Below are positions 23,674 through 36,316 of a stretch of DNA of 64,000 nt, in pieces. Each line of letters opens with the position of its first letter. Positions within the stretch are counted from its first letter, which is position 1. The notes under the pieces are model-generated. The model searched no databases and had not been told where the DNA came from. It saw only the letters and a program-made list of their open reading frames with translations. Origin of the DNA: Congeria kusceri (lineage: Eukaryota > Mollusca > Bivalvia > Myida > Dreissenidae); contig CM051033.1 in assembly GCA_027627225.1 (NCBI GenBank), forward strand, positions 13,316,058 through 13,380,057. Direction: 5' to 3'. The translations under genes and the position numbers were made by a program.

Positions 23674-26600
23674 TCAGTGAGCATTTCCTCGCGATCGATC
23701 ATTACATTGGTGCCTGTGCAAAGTAAAAAATATAAATCAATGACGTCAGAGATAATAATCATGACGTCGGGGGTAAAATTAACAGACATTCACAAAACCA
23801 AACCAGAATATCAACGTCATGTTGTGGATTATTCGATGTATTTGATGAAGTGCGCCCCCTCACGTATGGCTTCTTGTTCCTGAAGAAATTCTCTCAATAA
23901 ACATTTTACTTATATACTAATCAAAATTCCTAACGCAACACATGCAAAGTTCCATTAAATACATAGGAAAACTCATGGAAAGAACAAGCATGGTCACCAT
24001 TCCTTTGGACACGGTGACCACTTTTGTTCTTTGCATGCCACGGAGATGCACTGCGGTACTGAATGCAAGAGGGGGACAACAGTAATTTACCCGTGTGATT
24101 TTTTATTACGCCCCTTGTGCGCGTAATTGAGACATGCCTCATTGTGTACCCTTTTCGGCACAATTTTACTATCGGAACATGTTTGCATATCAGTATATCG
24201 TGTTTTGATTACTTTGTATGTTACTATCTTTGTAATGTAGTAAAAGTAGCCTGGAATATGTGATGCGTTAAGAGTTTTGATAAGTATAGATATAAATACG
24301 AATGACGTCATAATTTCACATATGGTAGATAACTGAGCAATGAATATCATTGTTCTATCTTATTTGCTTTTTGTTTCAAGGGATAAACAAACCATTAAAA
24401 TTGGCAAGTGTTACCATCGATTTAAATTTTTTAATCAAAAGTAAAAATTAAGTATTCGTTAGAAGAAAAAACGTCGGAAACTTGCATTGGATTGCTGCGA
24501 ACATAGGTCTAAATTCTTCGTCGAGTTTTTTGAAGTCGCCCTCGCCAATCATCATCATCTCCTAAAATACAAAAAAACATGAATCAAGGGTCGTATTCTA
24601 GAAACATAAGTGAAATTTTATCATTAGCTTTTTAAGATCATTTTTCTTAAGAATTTTATTTCTCGTATACGTGAATTTTTGCTAAATGTACACTAATTTT
24701 CAGCTTAATTGGATTCATTCATTGATATAACATTTCAAAAATATTACCTTACAAAAATTAGAACTTAAGTGAAAATACAATTTTTTTCACTTAAAATTTT
24801 TCTGGAATAAGGCCCCAGTTCAAAAAAATTAATTTCGTTCACTGTCGGGTGTAATGTTCGATACGACTTAAGGAGAGAATAAAGAAAAACCGATAAAATC
24901 AAACTTAAAACGGACAACAAAATGGATATTAATGTTTTAGACGAATTTCAAACAAATCGTCAGAAACTATTTTTATATGAATTTTTCAATAGAAAGTATT
25001 TTATTAATTATTAAAATAAAAAAAAAATTATTACTAAATTAAGTATTACATATTCTACGACAGTACTTGTAAACTACATATAATATCGTCTACACTATAG
25101 ATAGACAGGCATCTAAAACTGATCAAGAGCTGTTAAAACCGGTATGCCAATCTGGAATATTTTCAGAGTAGGGCCATAACTTTAGTTCCCGAGGGCGAAA
25201 TGGCTGATTGAAGAACTTTACTAGGTATTATGCCCCCAAAACAGTTTTATTAAGCTTGGAGAAGATGGATGATAAATGTTGGACATTGGAAAGAATGTCG
25301 TCTACTGACCGACCCACCGACCGACATTTGCAAACTAAAATGTACCCCGCCATATTCGACGTGTGTGGGGGAGCTGGTAATAATCATAGACATATCAATC
25401 GGACTATTTTTTTTTTTTAAATCTCGCCCTCAGCTCCTACCGACAGACCGACTGCCATTTTGCAAACCATTATAACCAAATATAACCAGCCATCTTCGAC
25501 GGGGGCTGGGAGGGTTTTGGTGTTGGTAATAAGCATATAAATATCAATCCGACTACTTGTTGTTAAAAAACTGGCCCTCATCTCCTACCGACAGACCGAC
25601 CAACATTTGCACACCAATATAACAACCCATCTTCGACGGGGTGCGGGGGATGGGAGGGGCTGGTAAAAATCATAGAAATATCAATTGAACTATTTGTTAA
25701 AAAACACTCGCCCTCAACTCCTCGGCCATCTTCATAACGTCTGGGCAGGAAGACTCGAGCAGCTTGAAGATTTGTCCTGAAAACAAACGGTTTGAAAACT
25801 GTATAAAGAGAATGCGTTATAACGGAATATACTATTCCTGTTTACACATATATCATAAAAGGCGTATATAATGATAAGCGAATAAAAATCTATGTTTAAT
25901 CCGAAGGCATGCATCATAAGAAAACAGACGGTTTGAAGTTTCACTTTAGGTTTGAATCATTTGCTATTGCATTTCATAAGACATCATTGCTGACAACGAT
26001 GATATTATATCCCGGCACGCCGAAATATGTCTCGGGTGTAAAATGCGTGTACAATGAGAATGGAATGCTGAAAACATGGTCAGTTATTGTTTAAATCCAC
26101 ATTAATCGATTGTGTTATGGTTCATATGAACGTTTGTAGATATATAACTATCTTAATACAGAGGCCTGTCGTGGGAAAACGGGGATTAATGCATGTGCGT
26201 AAAGTGTTGTCTCTTATTAGCCCGCACAGGCTAATCCGGGACGCCACTTTCCGCCTACAGTGGATTTATGCGGAGAGAGACCATAAAAGCGGAAAGTATC
26301 GTTCTGGGTTGGCTTGTGCGGACTGCACAGGCTGACAAGTCCGAGATTTCCACGTCACGCCTCACACTAAATTTTATCCTTAAAACTGCACCATCATACA
26401 CACTGTATACTTACTGTCGTCATGGGTCGCCTCGTGGTAAATAGTCCAATAATTGCATTTGGCAAACAGGGACGCAACTATTTTCATAAGGAAAAATAAC
26501 ACACTAAAGATCTGAAGGACAACCAGTAAGATTATGAATTAAATCCTTTTTCACGTCGGAGTTTGTTTTTAAACATATTTTTAGAACAATCGTATACTGT

Positions 26601-28616
26601 CAATCTCATTAAAATCATCTCCATTCTGACGCTACTATATTATCCGCTGACTGGATCTGATGACATCGCATTAGGGGTCACGTTCAGATGATCTTTTGTC
26701 CGGAGTCAATCGAAAGTTGCCTTCAAAATGTTCAGGTATACCTTGTATATCGGAAGGTCACTTGAACGTGACCTGTTATACGATGCCTTCAGATCCAAAC
26801 AAAGTTGGGATTTGATTTTAATGAGATGGGTATACTGTATGAAAACAATGTTAATAATGATTTAAAGCGCACGAACTATTTCTTAAATGATACTTTTAAA
26901 CTTCCAAACACAAGAAACCACAAATGAAATAAGAAAATAAAAAGAATATTTACAGTACGTCACACAAATAATTATAAAGTTTTTATGGCTTATTACCATA
27001 GCTCCTGCGACTACAACGAAACTATACCGAACCAAAACGAAAACTTTCGTTAAGTACATGCAAACGGTCACGTAAGAGATGTACAGGCATAAATACATGT
27101 GGTTATCGTATAAAATCGTTCTACTTTCGAAATTCGGCCTGTTAATCCCAGTAGATTCAGAAGACAAACTTATACAAGAAAACGGAAGATTTAAGTCAAT
27201 TATATTTCAAACGTTTGAAAACTATCAACATATAAAAAAAAATTATGTTCAGTATATATTCAGCATATATTAAAAAATTACAAACATTATCTGTACTTGA
27301 AACCTTGATACTGTAACTTACATTCCATGACAGCGTAGGGCCACCCTTTCTCGACACTTTCCTTAGACTGGAACGCCGATTTCAAAGACGTCTTCCCTGT
27401 ATATAAACGAAGCAAAAATTGTGACATATTGAAGTCATTTACATTTATTTTTATTTAAGCGGATGGGCCGCGTTGCTTTTCAGTTGGTTTAAACATACTT
27501 AAATAAAAATGCGTCCACAATCTGTTTTATTCACTTTTTATAAACGGTTATCTAAAATTGCAAAAAATTAACTGCATTTAAAAATCGCAGAAAAAATCTT
27601 GAACATTGGTGATGAACGGTAACTTTCTGTCGGACGTTAAACAGCGTCATGCAACCGTATATTCTTTGTAATGTTCATTTTCGTTGACGAGTTGTTGAAC
27701 TTTAAACCAAACTCTGCCACGTGTTGTAAAAGATTGTATTATAACGTACATGTAGTCGTATGAAATTACGTGGCGATTCAAAATATAGCATAATTGTGAA
27801 ATAGTTACTCGAACGTACACACACACTTTATTTCATGCAGTAGAATTATGTGTTTGGAAACTAGTGCAATAAGACAGACAATTATTGCAACATCACAATG
27901 TAATTATAACATACCGTTTGTTATCTAGGATCATATACATTATATATTTATTCGGTATATACAGATTAATAGTTATTAAAACGCACTTAACTACAACCTT
28001 TCAAGTCAAGTCAAGGTCAAAAAAACATTTGTAACTCAATCCATGCATGGCATGAATACATGAGCAATACGCAGTAGTTAAATTTGCACACGAGGCGGGT
28101 TTATTGTGTTAGTTTTAGTTTCAATAGAGTTTGAAAACCAAGATTCACGTCACCCATGGCTTTAAATTTCAAGGGGCCAAAACGAACATTTCAGTGTTTA
28201 ATCTACTGCAGTCAGAGGAAGTGTATTTCTATTTATGTGTTCAATGCTCTGGCAGTCTGTGTTAATAAAGAATAAAAACTTTTAAAGAATTTGCAAAATA
28301 AAAACTGCCATAATTATGATAATATTATTTTCTAGAGTATTGAAGTTGGCAAACGGAAAATAACTGCATCAAAATTATACTTGTAATAAGACAGATTATT
28401 TGATCGAGTAACAATGTGTAAATCGCCATTTTGCTTGCATCTAAAAGCAGGATTCTGCATCTATTGAAATCTCCGAAATAAAGTAAATTGCTGTGTAAAA
28501 ACACAGTAATATTACTAACCTGGATGATGGTGTGTTCGCTCCACCGAGTTGCCGAGAAAACAAGTGACTAATGACGCCATGTAGAGGCCAAGAAATCCAA
28601 CTATTGCGAATCTCAT
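23674..28616 (-). CDS. Unrecognised small secreted protein, unit 2 paralogue (gene B)
   Basis: Same exon plan as gene A: E1 28,520-28,616 (signal MRFAIVGFLGLYMASLVTC), E2 27,322-27,396, E3 26,415-26,477, E4 25,708-25,776, E5 24,482-24,561, E5b about 24,091-24,168, E6 from 23,713 with TGA at 23,674. All splice sites are retained. E2 carries a 3-bp insertion that adds one Glu and keeps the frame. In E1-E5 I count about 14 amino-acid-changing base differences against about 3 silent ones relative to gene A. The alternative long reading of E6 is frameshifted near its carboxy end here (YCQN, then RLFNRTS), which weakens that option. The TATA box is at 28,696. No third copy exists in the window because unit 3 ends before the gene. 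Confidence 0.5.
25150..25720. repeat. ~140-bp tandem units next to exon 4 of gene B
   Basis: Counterpart of 10,040-10,595, three units with small indels and longer T runs. The last unit again ends at the exon-4 border. Confidence 0.6.
26180..26370. mobile_element. Foldback (MITE-like) repeat in intron 3 of gene B
   Basis: Counterpart of 11,064-11,275, with GGCTAATCCGGGACGCCACTTT and GTGCGGACTGCACAGGCTGA. It is shorter by about 20 bp between AGAGAGACC and ATAAAAGCGG. Confidence 0.6.
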
Positions 28617-28695
28617 GTTGAACAATGATAATTGCAAACTGCCAGTCAGACTTTTAAATATTGCAACGACTGACTTTATTACTGCCGTGGCTCTG

Positions 28696-28702
28696 TTTTA
28701 TA
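28696..28702 (-). promoter_or_regulatory. TATA box of gene B
   Basis: TATAAAA on the minus strand, 80 bp upstream of the ATG at 28,616, in the same context as gene A. Confidence 0.6.
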
Positions 28703-29150
28703 CGAAGATTTGAAATTTCCTCGTCACGTGGTATGTTTTTAAAATGAGGCCCTTCGGAGTACGAGCAACGGCTAAATGTTATTTAAACAGGTTGATTTTA
28801 TAGTCGATTTAAATTTAGTTGATAATGAGGGGATGAACAATTTATTGCAAATATGAGAAATAGTGGTTTTCTGTTAATGATTAAGCTGCAGTCGGCTGTA
28901 TTTAAAAATCTGATTTACGTTTAACTATTCGTCCATGTTTGCAACGATTCACACTTTTTTTACTGACTGTAACTGAATCAGTATTGACATCATCATCATC
29001 CAAACAACAACAAAAACAACATTTATTTGACAATATGCTTACAAAAAACTAGTCTACAGTTTATTTACATAACTAAAAGGCATGTGACATTATAAAAACA
29101 AACAACCACATTAAAAAGGTATAAAATCAAGATATATTATTAATTTACAG
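28703..29150. other. Upstream region of gene B, no gene seen
   Basis: Counterpart of 13,619-14,065. No exon recognised. Confidence 0.45.
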
Positions 29151-29279
29151 TTGTTTGTCGGCTAATAAACAACGATTTGGAGTTCTGATGCGTCGGAATT
29201 AAACCACAAGGGCGTTAGCCCAAGTGGTTAAATATACAGCATCAGAACGACAAATCGTTGTTTATTAGCCGATGAACAA
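29151..29279. repeat. Nested inverted repeat, unit 2
   Basis: Same arms as at 14,066-14,194. The loop reads GTTAGCCCAAGTGGTTAA, even closer to a tRNA D-arm than in unit 1. Confidence 0.7.
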
Positions 29280-30014
29280 CGATCATGCGAAAATTATTTC
29301 GATTTGAACATGACCTGACCACATTTTCTGCAATTTAAATGCGAACTATATTTTACAGTTTTGGAACTATGTGTTCGAGTTGTTTATTGGTCGTTTAACA
29401 ATAGTGAATTTTGTTCTTTGTCTGCGCCTGTCATGTTGAAATTCAAGGTATATAATCCATTTTAAGTTAAGGTTGTCTAGTTGAATAAAAGATATATGTA
29501 TATAACATTAACATTAAAAATATACAGTGTATGAGACGCGTGTCTTTTCATTCATCATAAAGGCATCAGTAATCGCTATAAACGCACTAAATGCATTATA
29601 ATAGCGGTCGCTTGAAAAATTGATCTTGAAATTATACAACGTAATGCCTTATAATCTAAAGGTGTGACTATTGAGCATCAGAATTACATTCACATTTAAT
29701 ATTATATGTTTGAAACATATCAAACCAAAAGTATAACATTAAACTTTTACCATTTCTTTAACTAAAACATTTAATTTTTTTTTTACTATACTTATGCTCT
29801 GGGCCTCTACCGAATACTGCAAGGGGTCCTGAAACGCACGAGGATCTCGATATTCTCAACGATTTGTTGAACGACTAGATCTGCGATACTCTCGGGTATC
29901 TGCGATATAACAAGAAACGTGTAATTTGGTTGTATCAAATTGACTCGGTCATTATGACATCGAATAACAAAAAATGGGAATTGAAACAACAACACCACAA
30001 CCACCAAGAACAAT
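29280..30014. other. Non-coding stretch, no gene seen
   Basis: Counterpart of 14,195-14,924, with a deletion of about 16 bp at 29,826. No credible exon. Confidence 0.45.
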
Positions 30015-30354
30015 AACTTCGACTGCTGCTGCTGTTGCTATTGTTGCTGCTACTGCTGTTGATACTGCTGCTGCTACTACTACTGCTGCTACGTCTACTA
30101 CTACTACTACTACGATTACTACTTCCACTACTACTACTACTACTACTACTATTACTGCTACCACAACAACAACAACAACAACAAAAACAAAAACAACAAC
30201 AACAACAACAACAACTACTACTACTACTACTACTACTACTACGACTACAACAACTACTACTACCACTACCACTACCACTACCAATACTACTACTACTAGT
30301 ACTACTACTACTACTACTACTATTACTTCTACTACTACTACTATTACTACTACT

Positions 30355-30387
<33 letters not shown>

Positions 30388-30515
30388 TAAACAAAAACAA
30401 CAACAGCAAAAACAACAACAACTACTACTACCACTACCACTACCACTACCACTTCTACTGCTACTACTACCACTACCACTAACACTGCCACTACTACTAC
30501 TACTACTACTACTTT
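30015..30515. repeat. Long trinucleotide microsatellite at the unit 2/3 junction
   Basis: CTG, ACT, CAA and ACC triplet runs as at 14,925-15,466 but with different run lengths, as expected for slippage. Open frames in it are artefacts. Confidence 0.9.
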
Positions 30516-30519
30516 GCCG

Positions 30520-30815
30520 GGCCGGCTAGCTCAGTTGATAGAGCGCTGGACTACAAATCCGAGGATCGCTGGTTCGATTCCCAGCCTGGCCACATAAGTT
30601 GTGTGGGGATTGGTCATGAAATTATTTCTACGGCCATTTCTCCCCCTACCTCTGATTCAAGTAGGGCAGTTGTCAGTTACTGGCATAAGAATGTGCGCTT
30701 AGTACTGGTAAACCAGCTTACCCAGGAAAAGTGTGAGTAGGTTAACTGACCGACGTTATATGACTGAAATACTGTTGAATATGGCGAAATATCCAAACAA
30801 ACAGACAAACAAACC
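30520..30815 (+). mobile_element. tRNA-derived SINE, copy 3
   Basis: Same structure as copies 1 and 2, with A-box TAGCTCAGTTGATAGAG and B-box GGTTCGATTCC. It is followed by (ACT)n to about 30,910 and begins tandem unit 3. Confidence 0.85.
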
Positions 30816-30977
30816 ACTACTACTACCACTACTACCACAACAACAACAACAACAACTACTACTACTACTACTACCACTACTACTACTACTACTTCTACTA
30901 CTAATAATAATAATCATACTTAGGTAAAGAATTGAATGCATAATACTTTGCAAATAATTATAATTATTTATTTAGTA

Positions 30978-31717
30978 TTAGTATGTACTTGAAGATGAAA
31001 TAATAAATCTAATATTTATTATTTTAGTGTACACAAAGTCGCCCTCTACATTTACAGGTTTTGCATTGTTTTGACCTATTAGGGTATTTTCCTTCACATG
31101 CGACACTCTTTGCTCATGCATGTCCTTAACATTGACACTTTCTACCTTTTCATTAACTTTGTTACTTAATCTTTGTATGGAGGACTGCGTGGGGGCTATT
31201 ATATTAAGGTTGCTAAGAATTCTGTGCACACCGGTATAGCTCCAAGCTGAAGGCCAATGTTTACTGTTGCGGCACGCCTACCACGACCTTTTTTTACAAT
31301 CAACCTCCTCGTAAAGATTGCGATACTTGCTAATGTATAAACACTTTGTACATTTCAGCCGCTCACGCCAACTCAACCTAGAGCCCACCTACTGGAGGTA
31401 GCGGCATTAAAATTTAAATCGCCATCACAGTTTGGTTTAATTTGAGTATGTTCTTTAAATGCAGTGTTGAAAAGAACCTGGACCTCAGCCTGAGCCATCC
31501 ACTTATTGGTATACAAGTCTGGATGTAGTTACGATTCATTGAAACTACTGTACTCGTCAACTATATTAGTGGCATTGGGACGGGGCCGTAACGTTGACAC
31601 AGTCGTGTCCGTACCATCGGTATCTTTGAAGGAAAGAGTTTTACCCTTGTTGGGGCTCCCAAGCCCCTTCTTGAACCCACTTTTTCGCAAGTGAGCTCGA
31701 CGCGTTGAAGCCGGCAT
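30978..31717 (-). pseudogene. Mutator-like transposase fragment, unit 3
   Basis: Counterpart of the unit 1 and 2 fragments, with the same in-frame TAA (after SFNES here). It has two further deletions: about 80 bp in the FKDTDGTD region and about 20 bp near 31,238. Confidence 0.6.
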
Positions 31718-32717
31718 AGCGACTAGACTTATCACAATTAAAAAGTAGTAAACTATTGTATACGTACACTAATTATATCTAACTTACACTAGTAATCACA
31801 ATAATGAGTAAACATGCACAGAAAACCTTTTTATTTCCACAGATTACACAGCACTGAGTACTGGATACAGACTGAAGGTTGCTGGACACTGGCCTAGAAG
31901 GAAATCACCTCTCACCCACAGTTTCAGGTGTGACAAAAGACTGTTACTTAGTACCTGACATTGACATGTTTTTCTTTTTTGTGTGTCAGGAGGTACAGTC
32001 TCTTGATTGTTATCTAAACAAACCCTTTTCTGGGGTCAAATGGCATCTGAAATGCTACATTTATATGGATTTTACCCCCCAAAATGCAGATTTTTTTTTT
32101 TTTTAGCTCAAAACAGCTTGAAAACCTGTTGTGTAACAATTAGAATGCCAATGAAGATTTTTTTCACCTTTGATATTATATATTACATCTGCTATGCCTA
32201 TTAAAATCCAAAGGAGTTATGCTTAATTCTGAGTTAAAATAATGTTTTCCAAGATGTACCTAAGTACATTTTTCCTGTCAGTTAGATAATAAACACATAT
32301 GGTTCAGTTTATAATGCATATGATTTTTAAAATACAGTTTAAATGATATGTTTTGGTATAAATGTAAAGGTATATATGTAAGCAATAAGAAAAAAGGTGG
32401 GGTTTTTTGGCACTACTTTGTTCTTAGTGCTTCCCAGCTTCATAACTTTTGGCCCATGTATTCATGCACAAAATGGCAGCCTCCATACCCGTCAAAACCG
32501 GTGTGTTTATTCTAAGGTAAATATTTTGAGTTACAACACATATAATTTTTTGACATTCAGTTTTATCAAAAGGTTATGGCCTTACGTTTCCAACGATGTA
32601 TGGTGATATATTGAAAAGTATCTTGGTCATGGTGAAAATTGAGATCAAACATTGTATATTTTATATGTAACAATGAAGGAATTTATTTGCGCATGCGTAA
32701 CCTTGACGTGTATTAAC
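31718..32717. other. Non-coding stretch, no gene seen (unit 3)
   Basis: Counterpart of 1,559-2,764, shortened by about 180 bp after the TACATTTTTCCTGTCAG junction near 32,270. Confidence 0.45.
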
Positions 32718-34195
32718 AACCAGTCAGCGAGTGTATTATATGGAATGTTGCCTATCGCATATTAACAGGGGATATTCCCAATGTCATATTACACGACCTG
32801 TAAACACTGGCATGTAAATTGAAAATGCAAATTGAGCCAATGCAACTTCCGCGTAGGGAGCTCAGAACTGGAAATTATTTAAAACGTAAAGTAAAGAGGG
32901 TACGTCTGGAATTGTCCACATTGGATCATTTTTTCCATTCACCTCCGAGAAGAAAAGTAGCCAATTTTTAGCTCACCTGAGCACAAAGTGCTAATGGTGA
33001 GCTTATGTGATCGCCCGTTGTCCGTCGTCCGTGCGTGTGTGCGCGCGTGCGTCCGTCCGTCGTCAACCTTATATTCAAATAACAACTCCTCCTAAACCAC
33101 TTGGCAGATTTTCACCAAACTTCACAGGAAGGATCATTGGGTGACCCACTTTCAAAGTTGTTCCTATCGGTACGGCCCTGGGGTCAAAACTGGCCACGCC
33201 CAGGGGGTCACATGATTTATCTAGAATTAAATAGCAAAATGACTTTAAAAATCTTCTCCTCAGAAATCGCAAGGCTCAGAGGTTTCTTATTTGGTATGTA
33301 ACGCTATATAGTGATCTTCTTCAAAGACTGTTCAAATTATGCCCCTGGGATCAAAACTGGCCACGTCCCGGGGGTCACATGGTTTATATAAAGTAAAATA
33401 GGAAAATGTCTTTAAAAATCATCTCCTCTGAAACCGCAAGGCCCAGAGGTTTCGTATTTGGTATGTAACATCCTATAGTGGTCCTCTACAAAGACTGTTC
33501 AAATTATGCCCCATGGGTCAAAACTGACCACACGCCAGGGGTCGCATGGTTTATATAGCATTAAATTGCAAAATGACTTTAAAATTCTTCTCCTTTGAAA
33601 CCGCAAGGCCTAGAGGTTTCATGTTTGGGATATAGTGGTCCTCTACAAATACTGTTCACAATTATGCCCATGGGGTCAAAACAACTGGTCACGCCCGGGG
33701 GATCACATGTTTTATATAGACTTAAATAGCAAAATGATTTTTAAAATATTCTTCTCACAAACGACAAGGCCCACAGCTTTCCTATATTTGGTACGTAACA
33801 TTGCATAGTGGTCCTCTACAAAGATTGTTTAAATTATGCCCCTGGGGTCAAATATGGCCACACCCCGAGGGGTCACATGGTTTATATAGACTTAAATTGC
33901 AAAATGGGTTTTAAAATCTTTACCTGAAACCGCAAGGCCCAGAGGTTTATTCAAGATTGTTCAACTTATGCCCCTGGGATAAAAATAAGCCACGCCTCGG
34001 GGATGCACATTTCAATTGGGTTATAATATCTCAGGTGAACGTCCTATGGCCCTCAGGGCCCTCTTGTGTACAGGTCGTGGTGGAGATTTCTTTTTAACTA
34101 GCAGATGCAATGTTAGGATTTATTCATTCGGGACTACTGGCGGGAAATTTTGACAACATTTGATTGGATGTTGAGAAAGGTCAAAAGTTGGGTTA
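32718..34195. mobile_element. Host repeat with the complete nested AGCTCACCTGAG element (unit 3)
   Basis: The nested element runs from 32,970 (AGCTCACCTGAGCAC) to about 34,068 (CTCAGGTGAACG...GGCCCTCTTGT), so both inverted ends AGCTCACCTGAG and CTCAGGTGA are present. Five or six internal subunits of about 165 bp lie between them. This is the only full-length copy in the window. Confidence 0.75.
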
Positions 34196-34946
34196 AATAG
34201 CTTCGCCGAAAAATTAGACATTGATTGGCATATTTTTGTTTCACGCGAGATCTCTGGAATTAATAATTCAATAAAATGTCTATGTAGTGCACCCATACAA
34301 AGAGGACAGGCACATATAGCCTGGTCGTTCCGGTCTTGCTTGTCTGGACCATAACTTACTTGACCGTAGATGGAGGGATTTTAGAATTACTTAGCACTAA
34401 TGTTTGCCACAATGAGATGGTGTGTAGCGCTCATGAATATGGTCCGCAAGTTAAAAGTCAAGGTCCTAGACGTCAAATGTCAAAATTGGCACTTTGATTG
34501 TCCTTGCTATATATTGCCATGGATTTTGTAACTTCTTGCTTGTCCAGATTATAACTTGGCCATGGATTGATGCATTTTCAAATTACTTTGCACAATTGTT
34601 TGCATAAATTAATGACAAGTCATGCGCATAGATCAAGAATGTAGATCAAAGGTCAAGGTCATATTTAAAGGTCCATGTCGAAATTGGCTTTTTGCTTGTC
34701 CGGGCTTATAATTTAGTCTAAACTCTTCTCAATGGTTACTTCCCCATGGGTACTCTTCACAGTTACAACTGCCACCACCAGTTAAAAAATACAAATTTGG
34801 AAATCTTCAGGGGAGACAATTATGAGGAGATTGAAGATTTATTTGTTACAAACTTTTAATTTTATATATATATTACGAGTTAAAATGAATAAAAAATAAA
34901 AACAAATTAAAAAATAGACATATTAACGCAAGGAATTTACGTTGTC
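34196..34946. other. End of unit 3, no gene seen
   Basis: Matches unit 1 from about 4,166 to 4,977 with more substitutions than units 1 and 2 show between themselves. It lacks about 50 bp that unit 1 has near 4,838-4,890. Direct-order homology stops at ACGTTGTC (about 34,946). Confidence 0.55.
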
Positions 34947-35740
34947 CATGTTTTTATAATGTGCTTGTCCACGATTTTATTTCGCGTCAAGTGTTTGTCT
35001 ATGGTTAAGTGGCCGACAGGGATTTAAAACTGAGCTATGCTAGGGACACAATTAAATCTCTGCGCGGAGGTTGAATTTAGCCATGGCAGGATGGATTTAA
35101 ACTGAACAAGACAGCGTATTTCGTGAATGAATAAGGTCCATAGGTTTCCGGTCAAGGCCAGAAAAAGATAGTAAAGCATTTAGAAATAACATTTATTTTA
35201 TATACAAGTGTAATGTAATTAAACTTTCCCACTAATAAACACTAAATGAAAATAATAGTATGTTCCACCTGCCATAGGTTGCTCTCAACATTGATTCGTA
35301 CTGAGCATTTTGCACTAAAAAGTGCTCTATAACTGCACTTACATAATTTGAATTAAATTCGCAAGTAATCTCATTGCAATCAGTAATCAGTTTCTTAAGC
35401 AATTTATGCATTACTTTTCAATTTGTGTGTCCACTATCTTACGATGGTTGATTTCACACACTTATTATTCGTTCAAGGCTGAACGAAAATATTAACATAA
35501 TACCCGCTACTTTTTCTATAGACAAAGAACAAAATTATCGTTGTTAAACTACCCATAAACAACGGAAAAAGAAGTTCCGATTTAGAACGGAGCATAGTTA
35601 AAAGAAGTTCGAGGTCCAATTTTAATTGCAAAAATATATGTATAAAAAAGAAAAAGTGGCGCCTTCACTAACTACCGGTAATCAGTCTGTCGGTTTATCA
35701 TACATTGTTGTGTGTTCAAAACTATTTGATACATGCGACT
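34947..35740 (-). repeat. Inverted segment of the tandem unit
   Basis: Reverse complement of about 5,490-6,485 of unit 1. It begins in CATGTTTTTATAATGTGCTTG and ends at ACATGCGAC. About 205 bp present in units 1 and 2 (about 5,769-5,973) are absent here. It forms the right end of the array. Confidence 0.85.
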
Positions 35741-36316
35741 CAGTGATTTCAACCCATGCGAGAGCGAATCTCACCGACTACCTTTCACTGGTTTCTTTTA
35801 ATCGAAATAACTTGAACATTAACGAAAGAAAATCTTTGAAAAATGACACGAAACACATACAATGATGTCACGAAAATAAACAAAATGACGTCATTATAGT
35901 GCGTCATTAGACTTCTATAAGGTTTTGAAAAATACCCATGGTGTATGGAAAATACCCACGGTCATGTGACCGCTCATAGCCAATCGGATCGCGTCTTTAA
36001 TGTAGGAGATGAGATATATTAACAATACTGCAACCTCCTAATGTCCTTCGTTTCAGGCAAGTAATCAATTGTCCATACAGCGTTGCACTAGATTAGAAAA
36101 GCACACAAAACACAATTGAAAGAGTCAATGCAAAACATTGGGAATTTAAAACGGTTTTAAGGGCGCCAAATCTAAAATGCTCATGGGTGTTGTTTTTAGT
36201 AGCATTATTTTAGGTAACTATAAAGAAAGCAAAACCACGCATATGCAATAACGATTTGACTTTTTGCTACAGTGTTACACTCCGAGAGAATTGTTGTACT
36301 TTTTTCGATTGTTCCT
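35741..36316. other. Unique DNA between the array and the lectin locus
   Basis: No exon recognised. It contains a perfect TGACGTCA at 35,886-35,893 and, at about 36,055-36,175, sequence related to 53,750-54,120. Confidence 0.45.
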
